Shown in pieces: positions 26,361 through 34,740 of a stretch of DNA of 44,931 bases. A program made the position numbers and the translations under genes. The stretch lies in contig VAYU01000005.1 in assembly GCA_005884925.1 (NCBI GenBank), positions 1 through 44,931 on the forward strand. The letters are read 5' to 3'. A model generated the notes under the pieces. That model was not told the origin of the DNA and did no database searches. It was given only the letters and a program-made list of their open reading frames with translations. The first letter of the stretch is position 1, and each line of letters begins with the position of its first letter. The DNA comes from Actinomycetota bacterium. Its GTDB lineage: Bacteria > Actinomycetota > UBA4738 > HRBIN12.

Positions 26361-27380
26361 ATGAAAGCGGTCGTCCTGGTCGGTGGCTTCGGAACCAGGT
26401 TGCGCCCGCTCACCGAAACGGTGAAGAAGGAGCTCCTCCCGCTCGTCGACCGCCCGATCCTGGACCACGTATTGGATCACCTCGCCCGTCACGGCGTGCA
26501 CGAGGTGATCCTGTCGTCGCCCTATCTCGAGGCAGCGTTCCATCCGTTCATCGAAGCCCGGCAGGGCGACCCGACGATTACGTGGATCACCGAAGCCGCG
26601 CCGCTCGGAACCGGCGGGGCGATCGTCAACGCGCTGGGCGCGGTCGGGGACGGCCCGTTCTTCGCCTTGAACGGAGACATCCTGACCGACCTCGATCTCA
26701 CGGGCATGCTCGAGGCCCACCGGGAACGCGAGGCCGTCGTCACCATCTCGCTGCATCACGTCGAGGACGCTCGGGCGTTCGGCTTGGTGGTGACCGACGA
26801 GCGGGACCGCGTCCTCGAATTCCTCGAGAAGCCGATCGATCCGATCCCGGGTGAGGTCAACGCCGGGACGTACATCCTCGATCCCGCCGTCCTCGGAGCG
26901 TGGAGCGCCGTGGGCGAGCTCTCGATCGAACGAGAGATCTTCCCGTCCGTGATCGCGAGCGGTGGGCCCGTGTTCGGGTACCTGGCCGACGCCTATTGGC
27001 TGGACCTGGGGACGCCCGAGAAGTACCTGCAGGCGCACTTCGATCTCCTCGACGGGAAGGTCCACGGCGTGACGTACGAGGCGCCGTGGATCGCCGCGAC
27101 GGCGGGCGTCGACCCGGGCGCGCGTCTCGGACGGTGGGTCGCGATCGGCGCGGAGGCTCGGGTTGGGCCCGGAGCGCAGGTGGACGACTCGGTCGTGCAC
27201 CCGGGCGCCGCCGTGGGCGACGGAGCCCGCGTTCTTCGGACGATCGTGGGCCCGGGCGCCCACGTCGGCGCCCGGTCCACGGTCGAGGACTGCGTCCTGG
27301 GCGCCGGCGCGCGGGTCCCCGACGCGGTCTCCCTCTCGGGCCTGCGGGTCCCGACGGACACCGAAGCCGCTCCGGCGTAG
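26361..27380 (+). CDS. Sugar-1-phosphate nucleotidyltransferase (mannose-1-phosphate guanylyltransferase-like)
   Basis: The 339-residue product has the nucleotidyltransferase signature VLVGGFGTRLRPLTETVKKELLP (about 6-28), GTGGAIVNALG, FFALNGDILTD (metal-binding Asp), FLEKPIDPIPGEVNAGTYIL and YWLDLGTPEKYLQAH. The C-terminus shows left-handed beta-helix hexapeptide repeats (VGPGAQVDDSVVHPGAAVGDGARV). This layout matches actinobacterial ManB/GDP-mannose pyrophosphorylase-like enzymes and would feed the glycosyltransferases nearby; the exact base and sugar need assay. The ATG has GGGAGGG upstream and lies 20 bp after the EamA-like gene. Confidence 0.88.
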   Translation: MKAVVLVGGFGTRLRPLTETVKKELLPLVDRPILDHVLDHLARHGVHEVILSSPYLEAAFHPFIEARQGDPTITWITEAAPLGTGGAIVNALGAVGDGPFFALNGDILTDLDLTGMLEAHREREAVVTISLHHVEDARAFGLVVTDERDRVLEFLEKPIDPIPGEVNAGTYILDPAVLGAWSAVGELSIEREIFPSVIASGGPVFGYLADAYWLDLGTPEKYLQAHFDLLDGKVHGVTYEAPWIAATAGVDPGARLGRWVAIGAEARVGPGAQVDDSVVHPGAAVGDGARVLRTIVGPGAHVGARSTVEDCVLGAGARVPDAVSLSGLRVPTDTEAAPA

Positions 27381-27455
27381 TCCCTGGCGTAGTCCCTCTG
27401 TTCGTCGCGCGTCCCTCCTCCGGCCGAGGACGGTTCCACCGGCCGCCCGACTCAA

Positions 27456-27461
27456 TAGGCT
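27456..27461 (+). promoter_or_regulatory. -10 element TAGGCT for the SpoIID-domain gene
   Basis: TAGGCT ends 14 nt before an in-frame ATG at 27476 and 71 nt before the preferred ATG at 27533. The 27381-27475 gap holds a near-duplicated TCCCTGGCGTAG/TCCCTCTG stretch at its start but no gene. Confidence 0.4.
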
Positions 27462-27532
27462 CCCGGGAACCGTCGATGGTTGAGGCTCCGGCGCGTGCGC
27501 TGGACGGATCCAAGGGATGGGATACCCGGACG

Positions 27533-29323
27533 ATGCGACGACGCCTCTGCATGCTCCTCGTGGCCGCGCTGATCGGCACGATCGCGCTTCCGCTCGTGCC
27601 CGCGCCCGCCAGCGCGAGCGGTTCGATCACGTTCTACGGCTCAGGTGACGGTCACGGGCTCGGGATGTCGCAGTGGGGCGCGTACGGTCTCGCGACCATG
27701 GGGTGGCGGCACCGGAAGATCCTCACCCACTTCTACCGGGGCACCCGCGTCGGGACGGCTACGCCGCTCCCGTCGAACATCCGGATCGGGCTCACGACCC
27801 AGCGGACCCTGGTTCATCTCACGGCCCAGGTACACCGGGTACGTCTGTGGATCGGGGCCCCGTTGTCGGGCAGGTTCGTCGGGTCGATCAGGCCCGGCGA
27901 CACCTGGGTCGTGCGGAGCACGCGGAAGGCGTACGCGATCCGCGACGCGTCGGGGGTCCTCGTCGGCGGCCACACTTGGGGCGCTCCGTCGAGGGACCTG
28001 TTCCTCACTTACGCCGACGCCGGTGCCCGCGTGTTCATCCCGGAGGCCGACTCGATCTGGTACGACGGGTTCGCCTACGCCCGCGGGACGATCGAGTTCA
28101 ACCTCACGTCGTGCGGCGGCCCCAACGGCTGCTCCGAACGGCTGATCGCCCGGCTCGGGCTGGAGAGCTACCTCGACGGTCTCGGTGAGGTTCCCGCCTC
28201 CTGGCCGATGCAGGCGATGGAGGCGCAGGCGGTAGCCGCGCGCTCGTACGCCGTCTATGCGATCCGGCGGCACGGGATCCGCCCCGATTGCAACTGCCAT
28301 CTCACCGACGGTTCGGGGGACCAGACCTACATCGGCTACGACCGGGAGTCCGGGACGGACGGGGCTCGCTGGGTCGCCGCGGTCGCGGCCTCGCGGGGCG
28401 AGATCGTGACGTACGGCGGCTCCGTGATCCAGGCCTTCTACGCCGCATCGGACGGCGGACACTCGGACAGCGTCCAGGACGTGTGGCACGGAGGCGACCC
28501 CGCCTACGCGATACCGTGGCTGACCGGGGTGTGCGATCCCGGCGAGTGGACGGGTGCGAACCCCTGGAAAGCCTGGACGGTGAGCATCGACACGGCGACG
28601 CTGACCGGCCGTCTGCGTCCGTACACCGGACCGATCGGCACGGTCACCACGTTCGCGCACATCGCGCGCGCCGACGGGGGGCGGATCATGACCGCCCTCG
28701 CGGTCGGTACCACCGGGTCGCAGACGGTCACGGGTGCCGAGCTCAGGGCGGGGCTCGGGCTGCCGGACGATCGGATGTGGATCAACAGCGATCGCATCGT
28801 CAAGGGACAGATCCGCACCGCGTACGACGGGCTGATGTGCGCGCCGGGCCTCCCCGCCTCGCCGCAGACCGCCGTTCTGGGTGGGGCAGAGCAACACTTC
28901 CAATCGGGAGGGCTCTACCGCAACGGTCATCTGAACATGACCGTCTGGCTCCGGGGCGTCCTGGACGGCGAGTACCGCGCGGTCGGCTCGGCCGGAGGCG
29001 TGCTCGGGGTGCCGGTGAGCCGCGTGCTCGTGCTGGGGAACGGATCCAACGGCACCTCCACGCTCGCGACCGCTTCGCTGTCGTGCGTGTGCGAACGGAT
29101 CGATTTCGCGGGCGGTCGCGTCTACTGGAAGCAGGGTGTCGGCGCGCACGCGCTCTGGGGCCCGGTCCTCGCGACCTATCTCCACGTCGGAGGAGCGGCC
29201 GGCTCGCTGGGGTTCCCGACCGCCCGGGTCCTTACACGAGCCGACGGTGGCGAGCGAGCCTCGTTCGAGCACGGTGGCGTCGAATGCCCCGCCGGCGGGT
29301 CCTGCGCGGTCGTCCCGGGCTAG
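27533..29323 (+). CDS. Secreted SpoIID/LytB-domain protein with LGFP-like repeats
   Basis: The 596-residue product has a signal peptide (MRRRLCMLLVAALIG...PASASG, cleavage near 29). A GSGDGHGLGMSQWGAYG motif comes right after it, followed by the SpoIID core LGLESYLDGLGEVPASWPMQAMEAQAVAARSYAVYAI (about 205-240) with its Glu residues. SpoIID-type proteins cleave denuded glycan strands of peptidoglycan. The last 130 residues hold LGFP-like repeats (GVLGVPVSR, GSLGFPTAR), a cell-wall anchoring module in actinobacteria. ATG 27533 gives a classical signal peptide; ATG 27476, closer to the -10, would add 19 residues. It ends convergently with the DUF3105 gene, sharing CTAG. Confidence 0.87.
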   Translation: MRRRLCMLLVAALIGTIALPLVPAPASASGSITFYGSGDGHGLGMSQWGAYGLATMGWRHRKILTHFYRGTRVGTATPLPSNIRIGLTTQRTLVHLTAQVHRVRLWIGAPLSGRFVGSIRPGDTWVVRSTRKAYAIRDASGVLVGGHTWGAPSRDLFLTYADAGARVFIPEADSIWYDGFAYARGTIEFNLTSCGGPNGCSERLIARLGLESYLDGLGEVPASWPMQAMEAQAVAARSYAVYAIRRHGIRPDCNCHLTDGSGDQTYIGYDRESGTDGARWVAAVAASRGEIVTYGGSVIQAFYAASDGGHSDSVQDVWHGGDPAYAIPWLTGVCDPGEWTGANPWKAWTVSIDTATLTGRLRPYTGPIGTVTTFAHIARADGGRIMTALAVGTTGSQTVTGAELRAGLGLPDDRMWINSDRIVKGQIRTAYDGLMCAPGLPASPQTAVLGGAEQHFQSGGLYRNGHLNMTVWLRGVLDGEYRAVGSAGGVLGVPVSRVLVLGNGSNGTSTLATASLSCVCERIDFAGGRVYWKQGVGAHALWGPVLATYLHVGGAAGSLGFPTARVLTRADGGERASFEHGGVECPAGGSCAVVPG

Positions 29324-30075
29324 CAGCCGTCGCCGAGCTTGCCCTCGGGGGCGTTGCTGGTGCACGCGAACGAGTTCACGAACCCCTGCGACAGCGTCAC
29401 GGCTTGCTGCGGGGTGATCGAGGCGGGGCACGTGAGCAGCTTGTTCCACGCCGTGAGCGCGAAGCCGGTCCCGTTCGGCAGGTCGGAGTACGGGATCAGG
29501 TAGGTGGCGTGGTTCCCGGTGGCGACCGGTCCCAACGCCGTCACGACATCCGCGCCGATGCCGCCGTCTCCCGACGGCCGGTAGTACATGATCACGGACC
29601 CGTGCTCCAACGTGTGGACGGCCTGCGTCTCTCGTACGGGGGTGGTGTACACGCGGGGTGTCCCGGCAAGGGGCACAGGGTCGTGATACCCCGAGGTCGC
29701 CGGATGATCGGGATAGGTGTAGTCCTGCCCGGACGACAGGTGCAAGCCCCCGGGGGCGGAGGCCGCGGGGGTCTGCACCCCAGAGCAGCCCGCCGCCTGC
29801 GCGGCGGCCACGGCGTCGGCCGAGAGCGGCTTGGCGGCGCCGGCGCGAGTGATGAAGGACAGGACCAGCAGCAGGATCACGCCGACGGTCGCGAAGGTCA
29901 GTGCCCGCCGGACGGCCGCGCGGCGTCGGGCGCGCTTGCGTTCGACCCCGCGGGCTTGGCGCGCCTCCTCCTTGCGCCCCCGCCGTTCGAGGTTGGCGCC
30001 CCCTCCGGCCGGACGGGAGGCGGTCGCGGCCGCCCGCTTCGCGGGCGGCCGCGACCGCTTCTTCTTCGTTGCCAT
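29320..30075 (-). CDS. Membrane-anchored DUF3105 protein
   Basis: The 251-residue product has a very basic cytoplasmic N-terminus (1-57, KKKR and ARRR runs), one TM (about 58-76) and an extracytoplasmic DUF3105 domain. Conserved residues visible are H124 and H131 (YPDHPATSGYHDPVP), H154 and H158 (VHTLEHGSVIMYY), plus Cys at 97 and three Cys late in the domain. The family has no firmly assigned reaction; the His set suggests metal binding. The ATG shares one base with the stop of the upstream gene (TGATG, 30073-30077), so the two are co-expressed. Confidence 0.85.
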   Translation of the reverse strand: MATKKKRSRPPAKRAAATASRPAGGGANLERRGRKEEARQARGVERKRARRRAAVRRALTFATVGVILLLVLSFITRAGAAKPLSADAVAAAQAAGCSGVQTPAASAPGGLHLSSGQDYTYPDHPATSGYHDPVPLAGTPRVYTTPVRETQAVHTLEHGSVIMYYRPSGDGGIGADVVTALGPVATGNHATYLIPYSDLPNGTGFALTAWNKLLTCPASITPQQAVTLSQGFVNSFACTSNAPEGKLGDGC

Positions 30076-30827
30076 CACGCGGGGGGTACGAAACTGGCTG
30101 GAACGGGGTTCGGGACCTGATCCGCCGAGCCGAACGCGAGCACGATCACCAACTGATCGTTGAGCGGGATCTGCGTGGGATCGCCCGGCCAAAGGGTGCC
30201 GTTGACGTACGCGCGCAGGGTCGAGTTGCCGGCGGCGCACTTGTCGCCGAGGCAATCCTTCGTGAGATAGACGCCCCACACGTCGAAGAACTGCCCCAGC
30301 ACCGGCTGGAAGGTCGGATCCGCGGACTCGATGTGGACCACGCCGCTCGTGTCGTGCGTGTGCAGGGGTGAGTACACGTTGGCGTCCGGGTTGTAGCCGA
30401 TCCCCGCCGCCACCGGGAACTGTTGCCCGTCGACGTAGATCAGGAGGTTGGCGTGATGGTGCAGCGTTGCGCCGAGCTGCGGCAGGGGGCTGAGCGCGCT
30501 GAGCGCCGCGAGCCGCTGGTTCGCCTGGGCGATGTTGTCGGGCCACGGGGGAGCGGTCCGCAGCATGCCGGGCAGCTTCGACGGATCGGGGAGCTTGTCG
30601 ATCACCGACGGGCTGACGCTGCCGTCCGCGGCGTTCGTGTTGTTGCCCTGCGACAAGGTGACGAGGATGACCCCGACGATCGCTGCCACCACGACGCCTA
30701 GGACGAGCGCCCGGCGCCGGCCACGCTTCCGGCTCGCGATCCTGCGCTCGAGCTCGATGCGCTCACGGCGCGCCTGCTCCTTGCGTTCCGCCTTCGTCTG
30801 TCGGCGGTCTTGGTCGTGCTGCGACAC
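30075..30827 (-). CDS. Membrane-anchored His-rich protein of unknown function
   Basis: The 250-residue product has a charged coiled N-terminus (1-38), a TM (about 40-58) and an external domain. The most striking elements are HHHANLLIYVDG (H123-H125), PLHTHDTSGVVHIES (H156, H158, H165) and GQFFDVWGVYLT, then a Cys pair (C192, C197). I do not recognise a named family; a similar pattern of His blocks occurs in uncharacterised secreted proteins, and it could bind copper, zinc or iron. It matches the DUF3105 neighbour in topology and co-translation. Start GTG 30825-30827 is chosen for GAGAGGA upstream; a -10 TACCCT lies at 30867-30872. Confidence 0.75.
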   Translation of the reverse strand: MSQHDQDRRQTKAERKEQARRERIELERRIASRKRGRRRALVLGVVVAAIVGVILVTLSQGNNTNAADGSVSPSVIDKLPDPSKLPGMLRTAPPWPDNIAQANQRLAALSALSPLPQLGATLHHHANLLIYVDGQQFPVAAGIGYNPDANVYSPLHTHDTSGVVHIESADPTFQPVLGQFFDVWGVYLTKDCLGDKCAAGNSTLRAYVNGTLWPGDPTQIPLNDQLVIVLAFGSADQVPNPVPASFVPPA

Positions 30828-30866
30828 TCGGATCCTCTCGATCTGGCTTCCCCGGCGGTCCTTCCA

Positions 30867-30943
30867 AGGGTAACGGACGCTGCGTTGACGACGCGGGACC
30901 GGGTGGCACCGTTGTTGCGCGTCCCCTCCCGGGTTCCTATGCT
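30867..30943. promoter_or_regulatory. Divergent promoters of the His-rich pair and the purine permease
   Basis: On the minus strand TACCCT (30867-30872) would serve the His-rich gene with a leader of about 33 nt. On the plus strand TTGCGC (30915-30920), a 17-nt spacer and TATGCT (30938-30943) would serve the permease at 31007. The rest of the 179-bp gap shows no gene. Confidence 0.45.
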
Positions 30944-31006
30944 CGCACGGCCTTCCCCGTCGCATCCGTCGGCGCCCGCGGCCGACCCGAGCATGAGGGG
31001 TGGTCC

Positions 31007-32440
31007 ATGTCGGAGACGGAGCATGGCCGCATGGTGCGGGTCCCCGAGGCGCCCCGCCGCGGGGGCGGTCTCGAGGGTTACTTCGGGATCACGGAGCGGG
31101 GATCGACGGTTCGAACCGAGATCGCCGCCGGCGTGACCACGTGGCTGACGATGGCCTACATCCTGTTCGTCAACCCGTCGATCCTCGGGGCCGTCAAGGA
31201 CAGCCAGGGCGTGAGCCTCACGTTCCCGGAGGTCCTCACGGTCACCGCGCTCGTCGCGGGGGTGATGACGCTCGCGATGGGGGTCTACGGGAGATACCCC
31301 TTCGCGCTCGCCGCGGGACTCGGCCTCAACGCGTTCGTCGCGTTCTCACTGGTTGGGACGCTCGGGCTCACCTGGCCGCAGGCGATGGGCGTGATCGTCG
31401 CCGAGGGGATCTTGATCACCATCTTCGTGTTGACGGGTCTGCGAGAGTTGATCCTCAACGCGATCCCGATGGATCTGAAGCGCGCGATCGGGATCGGCAT
31501 CGGGCTGTTCATCGCGTTCATCGGTCTCGTCAACGCCGGCGTCGTGGTGCAGGCGAAGCCGGGGCCGGTACCGCCCGTCACGATCGTCGCGGACTTCCGC
31601 TCCTGGTCGCTCGCGCTCTTCGTCTTCGGTCTGTTCCTGACGAGCGCGCTCGTGGCCCGACGCGTCAAGGGCGCGCTGCTGATCGGGATCGTCGCGACGA
31701 CGATCGTCGCGACGATCGTGAACGAGGTGAAGCACCTCGGCGTGTTCACCGACGGCTCCGCGGCGTGGCCCGGCTTCTCGAACCTCACCGCGTCGCCGAA
31801 CTTCTCGCTGGTCGGGAAGTTCAGTTTCGGATTCTTCAGCTCGCTTGGCTTCTGGACCGCGGCGGCGATCGTGATCTCCGTGATGCTTTCGGACTTCTTC
31901 GACACGATCGGCACGGTGATCGGGATCGGCGGCGAGGCGAAGATGCTGGACGCCGACGGGCGTCTCCCCGGCATCAAGCGGGTCCTGCTGGTCGACTCGC
32001 TGGCCGCGGTGGCGGGGGGCGCGGCATCCGCGTCGTCGAACACCACCTACATCGAAAGCGCGTCCGGGGTCTCCCAGGGAGGGCGCACGGGTCTGACGTC
32101 GGTCGTCGTCGGCATCCTGTTCCTGCTGTGCATGTTCTTCTCGCCCATCGCGGGCATCGTCCCGTCGGTGGCGACCGCCCCGATCCTGGTGATCGTCGGG
32201 TACTACATGATGACCCTGGTGAAGGACATCGAGTGGGGCGATCCAGGGATCGGGATCCCGGTCTTGCTCACGATCGCGCTGATGCCGTTCACGTACTCGA
32301 TCACGAACGGCGTGGGCGCGGGGTTCCTCTCCTACACGGTGATCGCGGTCGTCCGTGGCAGGGCGAGGGAGGTCCACCCGCTGATGTACTTGGTGTCGGC
32401 GATCTTCGCCTGGTACTTCATCCACGGCGTCGTCGGCTAG
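31007..32440 (+). CDS. NCS2-family purine permease (AzgA type)
   Basis: The 477-residue product is a polytopic permease with about 12-14 TM helices. AzgA-subfamily hallmarks are the N-terminal TTWLTMAYILFVNPSILG, LAAGLGLNAFVAFSLVG, SDFFDTIGTVIGIGGEAKMLD (transport-site Asp and Glu region), SNTTYIESASGVSQGGRTGLTSVVVG and GIPVLLTIALMPFTYSITNGVGAGFLSY. It should import adenine, guanine or hypoxanthine with protons; exact specificity is not readable. The ATG has GAGGGGTGG upstream. It is convergent with fbiB, with which it shares the CTAG tetranucleotide at the stops. Confidence 0.92.
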   Translation: MSETEHGRMVRVPEAPRRGGGLEGYFGITERGSTVRTEIAAGVTTWLTMAYILFVNPSILGAVKDSQGVSLTFPEVLTVTALVAGVMTLAMGVYGRYPFALAAGLGLNAFVAFSLVGTLGLTWPQAMGVIVAEGILITIFVLTGLRELILNAIPMDLKRAIGIGIGLFIAFIGLVNAGVVVQAKPGPVPPVTIVADFRSWSLALFVFGLFLTSALVARRVKGALLIGIVATTIVATIVNEVKHLGVFTDGSAAWPGFSNLTASPNFSLVGKFSFGFFSSLGFWTAAAIVISVMLSDFFDTIGTVIGIGGEAKMLDADGRLPGIKRVLLVDSLAAVAGGAASASSNTTYIESASGVSQGGRTGLTSVVVGILFLLCMFFSPIAGIVPSVATAPILVIVGYYMMTLVKDIEWGDPGIGIPVLLTIALMPFTYSITNGVGAGFLSYTVIAVVRGRAREVHPLMYLVSAIFAWYFIHGVVG

Positions 32441-33729
32441 TCGAAGCGGGCGAACGAGCTCAGGTCGATCGGGGGGCGGGGCCGTGCGGCCCCGCCCTCC
32501 GGCATGCGCCCACATGCGACGGTGCCGAGGGCGAACCACCCGTCGTCCATATCCAGCACCGCGCGCGTCTCCTCCTGACAGAAGAGGGTCGAGCTGATCC
32601 AGCATGATGCGAGGCCCTGAGCGTGTAGCGCGAGCAACAGGTTCTGGATGGCCGCGCCGCCCGAGAGCAGGAACATCTCCTGTTCCGCGTGTGATCGCTC
32701 GGCATCGGCGTAAGGGTGCGATCCGGAGAAGGAGACCCACGGGACGATCAGGGCGGGAGCCTGTCCGAGCACGGCGTCGCTGTTCGCGATCCGCCGCGCG
32801 ATCACGTCCTCCGGGGTCGCGTCGCCCCGAAGATCCGCGCGCCACGCCTCGGCGATCGCCGCGAGGAGTCCCCGTCGCGCGGGGGCGCCGGTCAGGACGG
32901 AGAAGCGCCAGGGACGGGTGTGGTGAGGAGCCGGGGCCGTGCAGGCCGCGCGGATCGCCTCCTCGATCGCCTCGCGCGGAACAGGACCGGGAGCGAAGGA
33001 CCTGATAGTCCGACGGGCGTGCAACGCCTGGAGCGGTGACTCGCGGAACAGGTCGTCCTGCGGGCCTCGCACGAGATCGGCGCCGCGGCCGGCTCGCGCC
33101 CCGCCGGTCGCGACGCCACGGACCAGCGCGGCCGGCACGTGTGCCGCCTTCCCCATCACCAGTCCGCTCGCGGCGGCGATCTCGTCCGCGAGAGCGACGA
33201 TCGTCGCCTCCAGCGCGCGTCCGGTGTGGTCGGGGGCGCCGCGCAGATCGATCATCGCCGGGATCCCGGCGACCCCGATCGCAACGTTGATCACGCCCTC
33301 GCGCCATGCCCGACCGAAGGTATCCGTGATCACCACGCCGATGCCCTCGATCGCGAGCGATCGGGCCAGGGCCGCGCGGATCCGTTCGGCCGAGCCATCC
33401 GGGTCGACCGGCAGCAGGGTGAGCCCTCCTCCGTCGACGTTGGAGGCGTCCACGCCGGCGTTCGCGCACACGAAGCCGTGGCGCGTCGCGGCGATCGTCA
33501 GTTCGCCGCGACGCGCCACCACGCGCTCCGTCTCGCGCTCCACCCACGCGGCCCGGTCCTCGTCCGGCACCACGCGGCCCTCGGCCTTCGAGACGATCTT
33601 CTGCGTCACGACGACGACGTCGCCGCTGCGCGCGCCCAGCGCGCGCAGCGGCCCCTCCAGCATCGACGCGAGCTCGTCGCCGGGGTGGACCTCGGGGAGC
33701 CCATCGACCGGGATCACCTGGACGCTCAC
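32437..33729 (-). CDS. fbiB: FbiB: F420-0 gamma-glutamyl ligase fused to a nitroreductase-like FMN domain
   Basis: The 430-residue protein adds L-glutamates to F420-0 and, through its C-terminal FMN domain, reduces dehydro-F420-0. The CofE half (about 1-245) has DVVVVTQKIVSKAEGR, VITDTFGRAWREGVINVAIGVAG and DLRGAPDHTGRAL. The nitroreductase half (about 250-430) has ARRTIRSFAPGPVPREAIEEAI, HTRPWRFSVLTG and GGAAIQNLLLALHAQGLASCW. The fusion is characteristic of actinobacterial FbiB. It follows fbiA by 10 bp. Confidence 0.95.
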   Translation of the reverse strand: MSVQVIPVDGLPEVHPGDELASMLEGPLRALGARSGDVVVVTQKIVSKAEGRVVPDEDRAAWVERETERVVARRGELTIAATRHGFVCANAGVDASNVDGGGLTLLPVDPDGSAERIRAALARSLAIEGIGVVITDTFGRAWREGVINVAIGVAGIPAMIDLRGAPDHTGRALEATIVALADEIAAASGLVMGKAAHVPAALVRGVATGGARAGRGADLVRGPQDDLFRESPLQALHARRTIRSFAPGPVPREAIEEAIRAACTAPAPHHTRPWRFSVLTGAPARRGLLAAIAEAWRADLRGDATPEDVIARRIANSDAVLGQAPALIVPWVSFSGSHPYADAERSHAEQEMFLLSGGAAIQNLLLALHAQGLASCWISSTLFCQEETRAVLDMDDGWFALGTVACGRMPEGGAARPRPPIDLSSFARFD

Positions 33730-33739
33730 GCGAGCCCCC

Positions 33740-34687
33740 TCACGTCAGCAGTGCGAGCGCGGCGCGGGCCACCGCCTCCGCTCGGTCGTCGTCGACCATG
33801 ATCGTGTCCGTCGCGGCGCACCGGATGCCTGAGGACTCGACCCGCGGGATCAGGCCCCGGTCGACGTCGTCGAGTAGCCATGCGGAGAGCAGTTCGCGAT
33901 AGTGCTCGGCGACCCCGGCCGCCGTCACCTCGATCCCCACGGCGGGCATCAGCTTGTCGGCCATCCCCGACACGGGACCGCCGCCGACGATCCCGCTGAT
34001 CCCGACCGCCGCACGTCGCCGCGCCGCCACGGCATCGCGCACGCCGGGGATCGCGAGGATCGGGCCGATCGAGACGACCGGGTTCGACGGACAGACGACG
34101 ATGAGGTCGGCTTCTGCGATCGATGCGAGCACTCCGGGTGCCGGCACGGCCTCGACGGCGCCGTCGTAACGGACCCCCTTCACCCGGTCGCGCGCTGCCC
34201 GACGGACCCAGTATTCCTGGAAGTGCAGATCGAGTGGTTCGCCGGTCAGCTGAGCGACGCACTCGATCCTCGTCTCGACGCGGTCGTCGGTGGCGGGGAG
34301 CAGGCGGGCGCCGACGCCGAACCGCCGGGCGATCGACGCCGTCACCTCCGACAGGGATGCGCCGGCTGCCAGTCGCCCTGTCCGGAACAAGTGGGTCGCC
34401 AGGTCGAGATCGCCCAGCCCGAACCATGCGGCGTCGGGATCGATCGTCCGAAGCTCTTGCGTGGCGCGGAACGACTCGTTCCTGCGCCCCCAGCCGCGGC
34501 CACGATCGAACACATCGCCGAGCCAGTACGTGACGGAGTCCGGATCGGGCGAGACGTGCAAGCCGTGCACCACGACGTCGTCGGCAACGTTGACGATCAC
34601 GGTGAGGTCGGGCCCGGGGACGATCCGCGTGAGACCTCGGAGGAACTTGCCCGCACCGATACCGCCGGCGAGCGCCGCGACCTTCAC
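33740..34687 (-). CDS. fbiA: FbiA/CofD: 2-phospho-L-lactate (phosphoenolpyruvyl) transferase
   Basis: The 315-residue product transfers the phospho-lactyl/phosphoenolpyruvyl group from the guanylyl-activated donor onto Fo, giving (dehydro-)F420-0. Family motifs are ALAGGIGAGKFLRGL (6-20), NVADDVVVHGLHVSPDPDSVTYWLGD, WFGLGDLDLATHLFRT, and VVCPSNPVVSIGPILAIPGVRD. The GTG start at 34685-34687 is preceded by GAGGG. It shares a 53-bp divergent region with fbiC. A CofC/FbiD guanylyltransferase is not in this window. Confidence 0.95.
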   Translation of the reverse strand: MKVAALAGGIGAGKFLRGLTRIVPGPDLTVIVNVADDVVVHGLHVSPDPDSVTYWLGDVFDRGRGWGRRNESFRATQELRTIDPDAAWFGLGDLDLATHLFRTGRLAAGASLSEVTASIARRFGVGARLLPATDDRVETRIECVAQLTGEPLDLHFQEYWVRRAARDRVKGVRYDGAVEAVPAPGVLASIAEADLIVVCPSNPVVSIGPILAIPGVRDAVAARRRAAVGISGIVGGGPVSGMADKLMPAVGIEVTAAGVAEHYRELLSAWLLDDVDRGLIPRVESSGIRCAATDTIMVDDDRAEAVARAALALLT

Positions 34688-34719
34688 GGGACCCTCGGGG
34701 TCGTCCGCATGGGGGACCT

Positions 34720-34732
34720 AGGGTAGTAGGCT
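34720..34732. promoter_or_regulatory. Back-to-back -10 elements of fbiA (minus) and fbiC (plus)
   Basis: TACCCT on the minus strand (34720-34725) and TAGGCT on the plus strand (34727-34732) are one base apart. TAGGCT ends 8 nt before the fbiC ATG (leaderless); TACCCT gives fbiA a leader of about 26 nt with GAGGG. Polymerase bound at one would occlude the other. Confidence 0.5.
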
Positions 34733-34740
34733 CGCCCGCT

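Noticed and set aside
26900-27475. N-terminal extension of the SpoIID gene back into the nucleotidyltransferase gene
   Set aside because: The frame is open by chance in GC-rich sequence; the signal peptide at 27533 marks the real start region.
27641-29449. 602-codon minus-strand frame opposite the SpoIID-domain gene
   Set aside because: No recognisable domain and Arg/Pro/Asp-rich composition, while the plus strand encodes SpoIID and LGFP motifs.
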